In this document: positions 51,134 through 61,532 of the stretch, piece after piece
Layout: each line of letters starts with the position of its first letter
How positions within the stretch are numbered: the first letter of the stretch is position 1
From: UBA1181 sp963648205
GTDB taxonomy: Bacteria > Bacteroidota > Bacteroidia > Bacteroidales > Paludibacteraceae
Reading direction: 5' to 3'
NCBI GenBank assembly: GCA_963648205.1
Contig: CAVJCT010000042.1
Span: 73,888 to 137,887 of the forward strand
DNA length: 64,000 nucleotides
The notes under the pieces: generated by a model
Databases searched by the model: none
What the model saw: only the letters and a program-made list of their open reading frames with translations
Told to the model about the DNA's origin: nothing
Program-made: the position numbers and the translations under genes

Positions 51134-54100
51134 TTACTCTTCTGGTGCAGGAACATCCTCAGATGGACTAACGATATCCTCGTCTGCCATAGCACGTGCT
51201 TCTACCTCACGCTCTCTGGCACGCTCCAAACCTTCCATAGTCTCTCGTGATCCAACAATCAACTTGTCGAACTCGCGTTGTCCTGTTCCAGCTGGAATCA
51301 AGTGTCCACAGATTACATTCTCCTTCATACCATTCAAGTTGTCGACCTTTCCACGAATAGCAGCGTCGGTCAACACTTTCGTAGTCTCCTGGAATGATGC
51401 AGCTGACATGAAACTGCTTGTCTGCAATGCTGCACGAGTGATACCTTGAAGTACTTGTGAAGAAACTGCAGGGATCGCATCTCTGACCTCAACCAATTTC
51501 TTATCTTTTCTCTTCAAAGCACTGTTCTCATCGCGAAGCTTTCTTGCAGTAACAATCTGTCCAGCTTGCAACGTCTCAGAGTCTCCTGGATCAACGACAA
51601 CCTTCTTACCGAAGATTCTATCGTTCTCCTCCATAAAGTCGAGTTTGTCGACCATATCCTTCTCCAAGAAACGTGTATCTCCTGCATCTTGAATCTCAAC
51701 TTTACGCATCATCTGACGTACGATAACCTCGAAGTGCTTATCGTTAATCTTCACACCCTGCAAACGGTAAACGTCTTGTACCTCGTTCACGATATACTCT
51801 TGAACAGCGGTTGGACCCATAATCGCAAGGATGTCAGATGGAGTGATCGCACCATCAGAGAGCGGTGTACCAGCACGTACATAGTCGTTCTCTTGTACCA
51901 AGATCTGTCTTGACAATGGAACTAAGTACTTCTTAACATCACCTGTCTTTGAGGTAACTGTGATCTCTCTATTACCACGCTTGATCTTACCTAATGTAAT
52001 CTCACCGTCGATTTCAGATACTACAGCAGGGTTCGATGGGTTACGGGCCTCAAACAACTCGGTTACACGAGGGAGACCTCCCGTGATATCACCTGCACTA
52101 CCTACAGCACGCGGAATCTTAATCAACAATGTTCCTGGCTTAACATCCTGACCGTCATCTACTGTAACGTGGGCACCCACAGGCAAACTGTATGTCTTCA
52201 AGACATCTCCTGCAGCGTTCACGATATGAGCCTCTGGAACTTTCGTCTTATCCTTAGACTCGATGATGATCTTTTCCTTCAAACCAGTCGTCTCATCAGA
52301 CTCTGTCTTATAGGTAACATTCTCAATTACGTTCTCGAACTTGATCTTACCAGCATACTCAATTACGATAACAGCGTTGAATGGGTCCCATTCACAAATG
52401 CGGTCGCCTTTCTTCACCGTTGCGCCATTCTTAACGAACAACTTAGCACCGTAAGGAATATTTGCATTAGTAAGCGCAATCTTCGTATTTGGATCGATAA
52501 TCTTCAACTCAGCCAAACGTCCTACTACGATGTCTACTGGATTTCCGTTTTCATCCTCAGCCTCCAAAGTACGAAGTTCTTCGATTTCAACGATACCATC
52601 ATAGTGTGATGTGATTCCAGAGTTTGCTGCGATATTTCCGGCAACACCTCCAACGTGGAACGTACGCAATGTCAACTGTGTTCCTGGCTCACCGATTGAC
52701 TGTGCAGCGATAACTCCAACAGCCTCACCTTTCTGAACCAACATACCTGTTGCCAAGTTACGTCCGTAACATTTAGCACATACACCTTTCTTAGACTCAC
52801 AAGTCAAAACTGAACGAATCTCAACGCTCTCGATTGGAGAGTCTTGAATCTTCTGTGCAGCATCCTCACGAATCTCCTCACCTGATTGAACGATTACCTC
52901 GCCTGTCAATGGGTGAATAACGTCGTGAACAGAGACACGTCCTAAGATTCTCTCATACAAAGAAGCCACAACCTCATCGTTGTTCTTCAACTCTGTACAA
53001 ACCAAACCACGGAGCGTTCCACAGTCCTCTTCATTGATGATGACATCGTGTGATACGTCAACCAAACGACGTGTCAAATATCCTGCATCGGCAGTCTTCA
53101 ACGCGGTATCGGCCAAACCTTTACGAGCACCGTGAGTAGAAATAAAGTACTCCAACACTGACAAACCTTCCTTGAAGTTTGACAAGATTGGGTTCTCAAT
53201 AATCTGTCCTCCTTCTGCTCCTGATTTCTGTGGTTTCGCCATCAATCCACGCATACCAGACAACTGACGAATCTGCTCCTTAGATCCACGGGCTCCAGAA
53301 TCCAACATCATGTAAACTGAGTTAAATCCTTGGTCGTCGGCAGAAATGGTCTTCATCAAGATATTTGCTAAGTCAGCATTGACGTGCGTCCAAATATCGA
53401 TAATCTGGTTGTAACGCTCGTTATTAGTGATGAATCCCATGTTATAGTTATTCAACACTTCCTCAACCTCAGCGTATCCTTTATTTACCAACTCCTCTTT
53501 CTCCTTAGGGATAATCACATTCTCCAAGTTAAATGACAAACATCCCTTGAACGCCATGTAGTATCCTAAGTTCTTGATCTTATCGAGGAAGTCAGCGGTA
53601 CGTGCTACTCCACACACTTTGATTACATTACTAATAATCTCACGAAGTGATTTCTTAGTGATCAAGGTGTTTACATAGCCGACCTCTTGTGGCACACATT
53701 CGTTGAAAATCAAACGACCTACTGTTGTTTCAGTCATTGTATCAACCAATTCGCCCTTATCATTCAAGTCTTTTACAATCACCTTGATTGGTGCGTGCAA
53801 ATCAACTTTCTTCTCATTGTAAGCAATCTGAGCCTCCTCATTTCCGTAGAAGATGAGTCCTTCGCCCTTAGCTCCCTTTCTTGGTTTTGTGATGTAGTAC
53901 AAACCGAGAACCATATCCTGTGATGGCACCGTGATTGGTGATCCATTGGCTGGGTTCAAGATATTGTGTGATGCCAACATCAACATTTGTGCCTCCAAAA
54001 CTGCCTCATTTCCTAATGGCAAGTGCACTGCCATCTGGTCACCATCGAAGTCGGCATTGAACGCCGTACATGCTAATGGGTGCAATTGGATAGCCTTTCC

Positions 54101-55465
54101 TTCAATCATTCGAGGTTGGAACGCCTGGATACCCAAACGGTGCAATGTAGGAGCACGGTTCAACAACACTGGGTGTCCCTTCATCACATATTCCAAAATA
54201 TCCCAAACAACTGGGTCTTTTCTATCAACAATCTTCTTGGCTGACTTAACGGTCTTTACAATACCACGCTCAATCAACTTACGGATTACAAATGGCTTGT
54301 AAAGCTCGGCTGCCATATACTTTGGCAAACCACACTCGTGCATGTGCAACTCTGGTCCAACGACGATTACGGAACGTGCTGAGTAGTCAACACGCTTACC
54401 GAGCAAGTTCTGACGGAAACGTCCTTGCTTACCTTTCAATGAGTCTGACAAAGACTTCAATGGACGGTTAGCATCGGTCTTCACAGCAGTCGACTTTCTT
54501 GTATTATCGAAGAGTGAATCAACAGCCTCTTGCAACATACGCTTCTCATTACGCAAGATAACGTCTGGAGCCTTGATCTCAATCAATCTCTTCAAACGGT
54601 TGTTACGAATGATCACACGACGATACAAATCATTCAAATCTGATGTTGCAAAACGACCTCCATCCAATGGAACCAACGGACGCAACTCTGGTGGAATAAC
54701 TGGAACGATCTTCACAATCATCCACTCAGGCTTGTTTCTTCCGTTTGATGCGCGGAATGCCTCTACAACCTGCAAACGCTTCAACGCCTCAGTCTTACGT
54801 TGTTGTGAAGACTCCAAGCTTGCACGGTTTCTCAACTCGTATGAGAGAGAGTCCAAATCAACACGTTGCAACATATCGTAGATTGCCTCAGCTCCCATCT
54901 TGGCGATGAACTTGTTTGGATCTGAGTCATCCAACATCTGATTCTCCTTTGGCAAAGAGTTGAGGATCTCAACATACTCCTCCTCTGTCAAAAGGTCTTG
55001 TGCGGCAATACCGTCTGCCTCTTTGATACCTGGTTGAACAACGACAAACTTCTCGTAGTAGATGACCGAGTCCAACTTCTTGGTTGGCATTCCAAGCAAA
55101 TAGCCTATCTTATTAGGTAAAGAACGGAAATACCAAATATGAGCCACTGGAACAACTAACTGGATGTGTCCCATACGCTCACGACGTACTTTCTTCTCAG
55201 TAACCTCTACACCACAACGGTCACAAACAATTCCTTTGTAACGGATTCTCTTGTACTTTCCACAATTACACTCGTAATCCTTTGATGGACCGAAGATGCG
55301 CTCGCAGAACAAACCGTCACGCTCTGGCTTATATGTTCTATAGTTGATGGTCTCTGGCTTCAAGACTTCACCGCTCGACATCTCCAGAATTTCTTCTGGA
55401 GACGCGATACCGATGGATATCTTCGTGAAAGCATTCTTTACTTTATTATCGTTTCTAAAACCCAT
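51134..55465 (-). CDS. rpoC: RNA polymerase beta-prime subunit
   Basis: This 1443-residue subunit has the N-terminal zinc motif CNCGKYKRIRYKGIVCDRCG and the catalytic triad loop NADFDGDQMAVHLPL (three Mg-binding Asp). A second zinc motif is CESKKGVCAKCYGRN, and a bridge-helix region is present. It forms the RNAP active site with beta and binds DNA and RNA. It follows rpoB by 24 nt. The acidic C-terminal 20 residues (DEDIVSPSEDVPAPEE) are typical of the phylum. Confidence 0.99.
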   Translation of the reverse strand: MGFRNDNKVKNAFTKISIGIASPEEILEMSSGEVLKPETINYRTYKPERDGLFCERIFGPSKDYECNCGKYKRIRYKGIVCDRCGVEVTEKKVRRERMGHIQLVVPVAHIWYFRSLPNKIGYLLGMPTKKLDSVIYYEKFVVVQPGIKEADGIAAQDLLTEEEYVEILNSLPKENQMLDDSDPNKFIAKMGAEAIYDMLQRVDLDSLSYELRNRASLESSQQRKTEALKRLQVVEAFRASNGRNKPEWMIVKIVPVIPPELRPLVPLDGGRFATSDLNDLYRRVIIRNNRLKRLIEIKAPDVILRNEKRMLQEAVDSLFDNTRKSTAVKTDANRPLKSLSDSLKGKQGRFRQNLLGKRVDYSARSVIVVGPELHMHECGLPKYMAAELYKPFVIRKLIERGIVKTVKSAKKIVDRKDPVVWDILEYVMKGHPVLLNRAPTLHRLGIQAFQPRMIEGKAIQLHPLACTAFNADFDGDQMAVHLPLGNEAVLEAQMLMLASHNILNPANGSPITVPSQDMVLGLYYITKPRKGAKGEGLIFYGNEEAQIAYNEKKVDLHAPIKVIVKDLNDKGELVDTMTETTVGRLIFNECVPQEVGYVNTLITKKSLREIISNVIKVCGVARTADFLDKIKNLGYYMAFKGCLSFNLENVIIPKEKEELVNKGYAEVEEVLNNYNMGFITNNERYNQIIDIWTHVNADLANILMKTISADDQGFNSVYMMLDSGARGSKEQIRQLSGMRGLMAKPQKSGAEGGQIIENPILSNFKEGLSVLEYFISTHGARKGLADTALKTADAGYLTRRLVDVSHDVIINEEDCGTLRGLVCTELKNNDEVVASLYERILGRVSVHDVIHPLTGEVIVQSGEEIREDAAQKIQDSPIESVEIRSVLTCESKKGVCAKCYGRNLATGMLVQKGEAVGVIAAQSIGEPGTQLTLRTFHVGGVAGNIAANSGITSHYDGIVEIEELRTLEAEDENGNPVDIVVGRLAELKIIDPNTKIALTNANIPYGAKLFVKNGATVKKGDRICEWDPFNAVIVIEYAGKIKFENVIENVTYKTESDETTGLKEKIIIESKDKTKVPEAHIVNAAGDVLKTYSLPVGAHVTVDDGQDVKPGTLLIKIPRAVGSAGDITGGLPRVTELFEARNPSNPAVVSEIDGEITLGKIKRGNREITVTSKTGDVKKYLVPLSRQILVQENDYVRAGTPLSDGAITPSDILAIMGPTAVQEYIVNEVQDVYRLQGVKINDKHFEVIVRQMMRKVEIQDAGDTRFLEKDMVDKLDFMEENDRIFGKKVVVDPGDSETLQAGQIVTARKLRDENSALKRKDKKLVEVRDAIPAVSSQVLQGITRAALQTSSFMSAASFQETTKVLTDAAIRGKVDNLNGMKENVICGHLIPAGTGQREFDKLIVGSRETMEGLERAREREVEARAMADEDIVSPSEDVPAPEE

Positions 55466-55489
55466 TTTTGTACTAAATAAAAATGAACA

Positions 55490-58400
55490 TTATTCGAGTT
55501 TAACACTTAAACCTAAACCTCTCAACTCGTGTAACAACACGTTCAATGATTCAGGAATACCAGCAGGCGGCATTGGATCGCCTTTTACGATAGCTTCGTA
55601 TGACTTCGCACGACCCATTACATCATCTGACTTAATTGTCAAAATCTCTTGAAGAACATGTGACGCACCGAATGCTTCCAATGCCCAAACCTCCATCTCT
55701 CCGAAACGCTGACCTCCGAACTGAGCCTTACCTCCTAACGGCTGTTGCGTAATCAATGAGTATGGTCCGATTGAACGAGCATGCATCTTATCATCAACCA
55801 TGTGACCCAATTTCAACATGTAAATCACTCCGACTGTCGCTGGTTGGTCAAAACGCTCTCCTGTTCCTCCATCATACAAATATGTCTTTCCGTATCTTGG
55901 AAGTCCAGCCTTGTCTGTCCATGTGTTCAAGTCATCCAACGTTGCACCATCAAAGATCGGTGTTGCGAACTTAACGCCCAACTTCATTCCTGCATGTCCT
56001 AATACAGTCTCGAATATCTGGCCCAAGTTCATACGTGAAGGCACACCCAATGGGTTCAACACAATGTCAACTGGCGTTCCATCCTCCAAGAATGGCATAT
56101 CCTCCTGACGAACGATACGTGATACAATACCCTTGTTTCCGTGACGTCCTGCCATCTTATCACCAACACGAATCTTACGTTTCTTGGCAATGTAAACTTT
56201 TACCAACTGAACAATTCCAGAAGGAAGCTCGTCTCCAATCGTGATGTTGAACTTCTTACGCTTCATCTCAGCATCGTACTCCTTGTACTTGCGCAGATAG
56301 TTCATGATCAAGTCATGAATCATATCATTCTTATGAGCGTCGCTTGTCCACTTAGTGAGTTGGATCTCCTGATAGTTGATTTCCTCCAACACTTTCTTGG
56401 TGAACTTAGCCCCCTTAGCGATAACATCAGCACCTAAATAGTCTTTAACTCCTTGCGAAGTCTTACCATTGGTCAACACCATCAACTTATCAACTAAGAT
56501 GTTCTTCAACTCCTGTGCTTTTGCATCAAACTCCTCGTCGATAGCAGTCAACTTCTCTTTATCTGCCAAACGAGTCTTTCTCGTCTTCAAAGCCTTAGAG
56601 AAGAGACGCTTCTTGATAACAACACCGTGAAGTGATGGATTTGCCTTCAATGAAGCATCCTTCACATCTCCAGCCTTGTCTCCGAAGATTGCACGCAACA
56701 ATTTCTCTTCTGGTGATGGATCAGACTCTCCCTTAGGAGTAATCTTTCCAATCATAATATCACCTGGATCAACGAATGCTCCTACACGGATAATACCATT
56801 CTCATCCAAGTTTCTTGTAGCATCTTCACTTACATTCGGAATATCTGAAGTCAACTCTTCCATTCCTCGTTTCGTCTCACGAACCTCCAACTGGTATTCG
56901 TCAACGTGTACTGAAGTGAAAATATCATACTTACATACTTTCTCATTGATAACGATTGCATCCTCGTAGTTGTAACCCTTCCAAGGCATGAATGCTACCA
57001 ACAAGTTCTTTCCGATTGCCAACTCACCATCTTGTGTTGAATAACCTTCTGTCATAATCTGACCCTTTGTTACTCGCTGTCCACACTCTACGATTGGACG
57101 AAGGTCGATCGTAGTACTTTGGTTCGTCTTACGGAACTTAGGCAATACATATTCCTTCAAAGAAGAATCGAAGTTGACAAACTCCTCATCCTCCGTTCTG
57201 TCATATCTTACCTTGATTACACTTGCATCTACAAACTCTACTACACCATCACCTTCTGCAGCTACTTGTGTACGAGAGTCTCTTGCAACCTGACGCTCAA
57301 TACCTGTTCCAACGATAGGAGACTCAGTACGGAGCAATGGAACTGCCTGACGCATCATGTTAGATCCCATCAACGCACGGTTCGCATCATCATGCTCCAA
57401 GAACGGAATCAAACAAGCTGCGATTGACGCAATCTGCTGTGGCGCAACATCCATCAAATCAAGACGCTGTGGCTCTACAACAGGGAAATCAGCCTCATCA
57501 CGAGCCTTTACCTTATCGATAAGGAAGTTTCCTTCTTCATCCAAAGGCGCATTTCCTTGTGCAATCACCTTGCCCTCTTCTTCCTCTGCTGTGAAATACT
57601 TGATTCCATTCTCAGAAACGTCAACTTTACCGTTGTTTACAATACGGTATGGAGTCTCGATGAATCCAAGATCATTAATCTTAGCATATACACAAAGAGA
57701 AGAAATCAAACCGATGTTCGGACCTTCTGGTGTCTCAATAGGACAAAGACGCCCGTAGTGAGTGTAGTGAACGTCACGAACCTCGAATCCTGCTCTATCA
57801 CGAGACAAACCTCCAGGACCTAACGCAGACAAACGACGTTTGTGTGTGATTTCTGCCAATGGGTTCGTCTGATCCATAAACTGAGACAACGCATTCGTTC
57901 CGAAGAATGAATTGATAACAGAAGAAATAGTCTTCGCATTAATCAACTCTGTTGGAGAGAACACCTCATTATCGCGAATGTTCATTCTCTCACGAATCGT
58001 ACGTGCCATACGTGCAAGTCCAACGCCAAACTGGTTGTACAACTGCTCGCCGACTGTACGAACACGACGGTTGCTCAAGTGGTCGATATCATCAACATCA
58101 GCCTTTGAATTGATCAACTCAATCAAGTACTTGATAATCTCGATGATATCCTCTTTCGTTAAAACACGAACGCTCATGTCGGTCGTCAAGTTCAACTTTT
58201 TGTTGATTCTGTAACGTCCAACATCAGCAAGGTCATAACGCTTGTCAGAGAAGAATAAGTTCGTTATTACTTCACGAGCAGCTGCCTCATCAGCAGGCTC
58301 TGCACTACGCATCTGACGATATATGTAATATACAGCCTCCTTCTCAGAGTTTGTAGGGTCTTTCTGCAAAGTATTGTAGATAATACTGTAGTCAGAAAGA

Positions 58401-59302
58401 TTTGGATCCTCTTTGTGAAGAAGAATAGTCTGTACACCTGAATCCAAAATTTCTTGAACATTGTCCTTATCGAGAACCGTCTCACGATCGATAACGACCT
58501 CGTTACGCTCGATAGAAACAACCTCACCGGTATCCTCATCAACGAAGTCCTCTACCCACGCCTTCAAAACACGAGCAGCCAACTTACGTCCTTCCACCTT
58601 CTTCAAACCTGCCTTGGTAACTTTTACTTCCTCGCAGAGACCGAAGATTTCGAGAATATCCTTATCACTTTCAAATCCGATAGCACGCAACAACGTAGTT
58701 ACCGGTAATTTCTTTTTACGGTCGATGTAAGCATACATCACATTGTTGATGTCTGTAGCGAACTCGATCCAAGATCCCTTAAATGGAATGATACGAGCGG
58801 AATAAAGTTTTGTTCCATTCGCATGCATACTCTGACCAAAGAACACGCCAGGAGATCTATGCAACTGAGATACAATAACACGCTCCGCACCATTAATGAC
58901 AAATGTTCCCTTTTCAGTCATATATGGGATAGTTCCCAAATATACATCTTGGATAATTGTCTCAAAATCCTCATGGTCAGGATCTGTACAATATAGTTTT
59001 AATTTAGCCTTTAGAGGAACGCTATACGTCAAGCCACGTTCGATGCACTCATCGATCGAATATTTAGACGGATCAATATAATAGTCTAAAAACTCGAGTA
59101 CGAAATTATTACGTGTGTCCGCGATTGGGAAGTTCTCGGAGAACACTTTGAACATGCCATCATTCTTACGTTGTTCTGGTGGCGTATCAATTTGGAAAAA
59201 ATCTCTAAAAGACTTTAATTGCACTTCAAGAAAATCTGGATATTCCATTTGATTCTTGACAGTTGCAAACGTTACTCTTTGATTTTTGTTAATAGAAGAC
59301 AT
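55490..59302 (-). CDS. rpoB: RNA polymerase beta subunit
   Basis: This 1270-residue core RNAP subunit has the rifampicin cluster LSQFMDQTNPLAEITHKRRLSALGPGG, which reads as wild type. The nearby THYGRLCPIETPEGPNIGLI, the flap-tip region and the C-terminal clamp motif KAQFGGQRFGEMEVWALEAFGA are all present. An attenuator-like hairpin precedes it (59344-59377). Confidence 0.99.
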   Translation of the reverse strand: MSSINKNQRVTFATVKNQMEYPDFLEVQLKSFRDFFQIDTPPEQRKNDGMFKVFSENFPIADTRNNFVLEFLDYYIDPSKYSIDECIERGLTYSVPLKAKLKLYCTDPDHEDFETIIQDVYLGTIPYMTEKGTFVINGAERVIVSQLHRSPGVFFGQSMHANGTKLYSARIIPFKGSWIEFATDINNVMYAYIDRKKKLPVTTLLRAIGFESDKDILEIFGLCEEVKVTKAGLKKVEGRKLAARVLKAWVEDFVDEDTGEVVSIERNEVVIDRETVLDKDNVQEILDSGVQTILLHKEDPNLSDYSIIYNTLQKDPTNSEKEAVYYIYRQMRSAEPADEAAAREVITNLFFSDKRYDLADVGRYRINKKLNLTTDMSVRVLTKEDIIEIIKYLIELINSKADVDDIDHLSNRRVRTVGEQLYNQFGVGLARMARTIRERMNIRDNEVFSPTELINAKTISSVINSFFGTNALSQFMDQTNPLAEITHKRRLSALGPGGLSRDRAGFEVRDVHYTHYGRLCPIETPEGPNIGLISSLCVYAKINDLGFIETPYRIVNNGKVDVSENGIKYFTAEEEEGKVIAQGNAPLDEEGNFLIDKVKARDEADFPVVEPQRLDLMDVAPQQIASIAACLIPFLEHDDANRALMGSNMMRQAVPLLRTESPIVGTGIERQVARDSRTQVAAEGDGVVEFVDASVIKVRYDRTEDEEFVNFDSSLKEYVLPKFRKTNQSTTIDLRPIVECGQRVTKGQIMTEGYSTQDGELAIGKNLLVAFMPWKGYNYEDAIVINEKVCKYDIFTSVHVDEYQLEVRETKRGMEELTSDIPNVSEDATRNLDENGIIRVGAFVDPGDIMIGKITPKGESDPSPEEKLLRAIFGDKAGDVKDASLKANPSLHGVVIKKRLFSKALKTRKTRLADKEKLTAIDEEFDAKAQELKNILVDKLMVLTNGKTSQGVKDYLGADVIAKGAKFTKKVLEEINYQEIQLTKWTSDAHKNDMIHDLIMNYLRKYKEYDAEMKRKKFNITIGDELPSGIVQLVKVYIAKKRKIRVGDKMAGRHGNKGIVSRIVRQEDMPFLEDGTPVDIVLNPLGVPSRMNLGQIFETVLGHAGMKLGVKFATPIFDGATLDDLNTWTDKAGLPRYGKTYLYDGGTGERFDQPATVGVIYMLKLGHMVDDKMHARSIGPYSLITQQPLGGKAQFGGQRFGEMEVWALEAFGASHVLQEILTIKSDDVMGRAKSYEAIVKGDPMPPAGIPESLNVLLHELRGLGLSVKLE

Positions 59303-59343
59303 TATCTAAGAATAATTTATGAACTTAAAAGGATAATAGACAC

Positions 59344-59377
59344 AAAAAAGTTTAGAACCTATTTCTAGGTTCTAAAC
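59344..59377 (-). terminator. Attenuator-like terminator between rplL and rpoB
   Basis: On the minus strand a perfect 12-bp stem (59350-59361 with 59366-59377) with a 4-nt loop is followed by six T. It lies between the rplL stop and rpoB start, 33 nt past rplL. This is the place where E. coli also has a partial terminator that sets the ribosomal protein to RNAP ratio. Confidence 0.85.
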
Positions 59378-59409
59378 CAAAGTTTCTGAACGAGTCAGAA
59401 CTGTAATTA

Positions 59410-59778
59410 CTATTTAAGCTCAACTTCTGCTCCAGCATCCTCAAGTTGCTTCTTCAAGTCCTCTGCAGTAGCCTTGTCTGCACCTTCCTTGATTGTGTTA
59501 GGCGCACCGTCTACCAAGTCCTTTGCCTCTTTCAATCCGAGACCAGTCAACTCTTTTACCAACTTTACGATAGCAAGTTTGCTAGCACCAGCTGACTTCA
59601 ATACTACATCGAAAGAAGTCTTCTCCTCTGCAGCTGCTGCTGCAGGTCCTGCTGCTACTGCTACTGCAACTGCAGCTGGCTCGATGCCGTACTCATTCTT
59701 CAAAATTTCAGCAAGTTCATTAACTTCTTTAACAGTCAAGTTAACTAATTGTTCTGCAAAAGCTTTCAAATCTGCCAT
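59410..59778 (-). CDS. rplL: Ribosomal protein bL12 (L7/L12)
   Basis: This 122-residue stalk protein has an N-terminal dimer domain (LKAFAEQLVNLTVKEVNELAEIL), an Ala-rich hinge (residues 35-48), and the C-terminal factor-binding domain SAGASKLAIVKLVKELTGLGLKEAKDLVDGAP. It recruits translational GTPases such as EF-Tu, encoded in the same block. It follows rplJ by 35 nt. Confidence 0.99.
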   Translation of the reverse strand: MADLKAFAEQLVNLTVKEVNELAEILKNEYGIEPAAVAVAVAAGPAAAAAEEKTSFDVVLKSAGASKLAIVKLVKELTGLGLKEAKDLVDGAPNTIKEGADKATAEDLKKQLEDAGAEVELK

Positions 59779-59813
59779 TTTATTTATGCTTTAATGTTAT
59801 TATTCTTTAAAAA

Positions 59814-60314
59814 TTATTCGTTGTTTGATGAAGTCTCTTCTCTATCCTGAAGAGCCTTGATGATGTTTCTGATAGGAGATTGCAACAAAGCAATAACGTC
59901 GCCAATGAGCTCGTTCTTGCTCTTGAGGCTTACCAAAACATCTAATTGGTCTGGTCCGTAGAACTCTTCTTCAACGTACGCTGCCTTCAATGTTGGCTTT
60001 CCTACTTTGTTACCCTTGCTAAACTCTTTGATAAGTCTTGCAGGTGCATTTCCTGTGTTAGATAACATCAGAGCGGTTGGTCCTTCAAGAGCTGAGTACA
60101 ATGCTGAGTAGTCACCCTCTTTTCTTTCAAGAGCTTTCTTCAACAAGGTGTTCTTGACAACAACCATCTTAATATCTTGCTTGAAACATGCACGTCTGAT
60201 ATCGCTTGTCAAATCAGCGGTCAAACCAGCTGCATCAGCAATGTAGAAATGCGAATAATTATTCAAGTTTTCGAGTACCTGACTAATTACAATGTCTTTA
60301 TCTTCCTTTTTCAT
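59814..60314 (-). CDS. rplJ: Ribosomal protein uL10
   Basis: This 166-residue protein has KKEDKDIVISQVLENLNNYSHFYIADAAGL at the start, then the rRNA-binding region VVVKNTLLKKAL and a C-terminal helix (SPIRNIIKALQDREE) that binds L7/L12. It anchors the ribosomal stalk. It probably regulates the rplJL transcript as in other bacteria, though no leader structure was identified in the 16-nt gap from rplA. Confidence 0.97.
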   Translation of the reverse strand: MKKEDKDIVISQVLENLNNYSHFYIADAAGLTADLTSDIRRACFKQDIKMVVVKNTLLKKALERKEGDYSALYSALEGPTALMLSNTGNAPARLIKEFSKGNKVGKPTLKAAYVEEEFYGPDQLDVLVSLKSKNELIGDVIALLQSPIRNIIKALQDREETSSNNE

Positions 60315-60330
60315 GCTTCTAAATATTAAA

Positions 60331-61023
60331 TTAATCTAATGACTTAGGGTCGATTTTAATACCCGGACTCATTGTACTTGAAAGATAAATACTCTTAACA
60401 TAATCACCTTTGGCAGTAGCAGGCTTCAACTTAATCAAAGTGTCGATGAAAGTCTTAGCATTCTCATAAATTGCCTCTGGTGCGAAAGAAACCTTTCCTA
60501 CAGATGCGTGAATAATACCAAACTTATCTACTTTGAAGTCGATCTTTCCTTGCTTTACTTCGCGAACAGCCTTGCCTACTTCATTGGTAACAGTTCCACT
60601 CTTAGGATTTGGCATCAAACCACGAGGTCCTAACACACGTCCTAACGCACCGATCTTACCCATGATTGATGGCATAGTGATGATAACATCAACGTCTGTC
60701 CATCCACCCTTGATCTTCTCGATATACTCGTCAAGACCAACATAATCAGCACCAGCTGCCTTTGCGTCTGCTTCAGCATCTGGAGTACACAATGCCAACA
60801 CGCGAACTGTCTTTCCTGTTCCATTTGGCAATGAAACCACGCCACGAACCATTTGGTTTGCCTTACGTGGGTCAACACCCAAACGAACATCTACATCTAC
60901 AGAAGCATCAAACTTGGTTGTAGTCAACTCCTTTACCAAGGCTGAAGCCTCTTTCAAAGAGTAAGATTTCCCAACTTCAATCTTCTCTAATGCTAACTTT
61001 TGATTTTTTGTAAGTTTACCCAT
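60331..61023 (-). CDS. rplA: Ribosomal protein uL1
   Basis: This 230-residue protein has KLTKNQKLALEKI, then VDVRLGVDPRKANQMVRGVVSLPNGTGKTVRV and the signature MGKIGALGRVLGPRGLMPNPKSGTV. It binds 23S rRNA at the L1 stalk. It follows rplK by 16 nt. Confidence 0.98.
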   Translation of the reverse strand: MGKLTKNQKLALEKIEVGKSYSLKEASALVKELTTTKFDASVDVDVRLGVDPRKANQMVRGVVSLPNGTGKTVRVLALCTPDAEADAKAAGADYVGLDEYIEKIKGGWTDVDVIITMPSIMGKIGALGRVLGPRGLMPNPKSGTVTNEVGKAVREVKQGKIDFKVDKFGIIHASVGKVSFAPEAIYENAKTFIDTLIKLKPATAKGDYVKSIYLSSTMSPGIKIDPKSLD

Positions 61024-61039
61024 TGCAATTGAAGCTTAA

Positions 61040-61483
61040 TTAGTTATTAGCGGGAAATTCCCCTTTTACAGTGATACCCATACTTCTCGCAGTACCTGCA
61101 ACCATCGTCATAGCAGATTGTACTGTGAAACAGTTCAAATCCTGCATTTTGTCTTCAGCGATGACCTTAACCTGATCCCAAGTAATCTCAGCGACTCTCT
61201 TACGATTAGGCTCTGCAGAACCACTCTTCAACTTAGTAAGCTCGAGCAACTGAACTGCAACTGGCGGAGTCTTAACTACAAAATCAAAAGATTTATCTGC
61301 ATAATAAGTGATAACAACTGGTAATACTTTACCGGCCTTATCCTGGGTTCTGGCATTGAACTGCTTACAAAAATCCATTATGTTAATACCCTTAGAACCC
61401 AATGCAGGTCCTACTGGAGGTGATGGATTTGCAGCGCCTCCTTTTATCTGCAACTTGATAAATCCAGCAACTTCTTTAGCCAT
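61040..61483 (-). CDS. rplK: Ribosomal protein uL11
   Basis: This 147-residue protein has FIKLQIKGGAANPSPPVGPALGSKGINIMDFCKQFN, the typical Pro-rich N-terminal domain, and the C-terminal RNA-binding IGRSMGITVKG-like tail. It is the base of the GTPase-associated centre. A -7-like TATTTTTG box lies in the gap to nusG at 61516-61523, so an extra promoter before rplKA is possible. Confidence 0.98.
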   Translation of the reverse strand: MAKEVAGFIKLQIKGGAANPSPPVGPALGSKGINIMDFCKQFNARTQDKAGKVLPVVITYYADKSFDFVVKTPPVAVQLLELTKLKSGSAEPNRKRVAEITWDQVKVIAEDKMQDLNCFTVQSAMTMVAGTARSMGITVKGEFPANN

Positions 61484-61532
61484 TTCTTTTTTTGTTTAAA
61501 AATGATTTATATATACAAAAATAGCCTTTCGA

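Noticed and set aside
51984..52430. Open frames on the plus strand within rpoC and rpoB
   Set aside because: They are short, lie antisense to essential genes with continuous conserved protein, and have no motifs.
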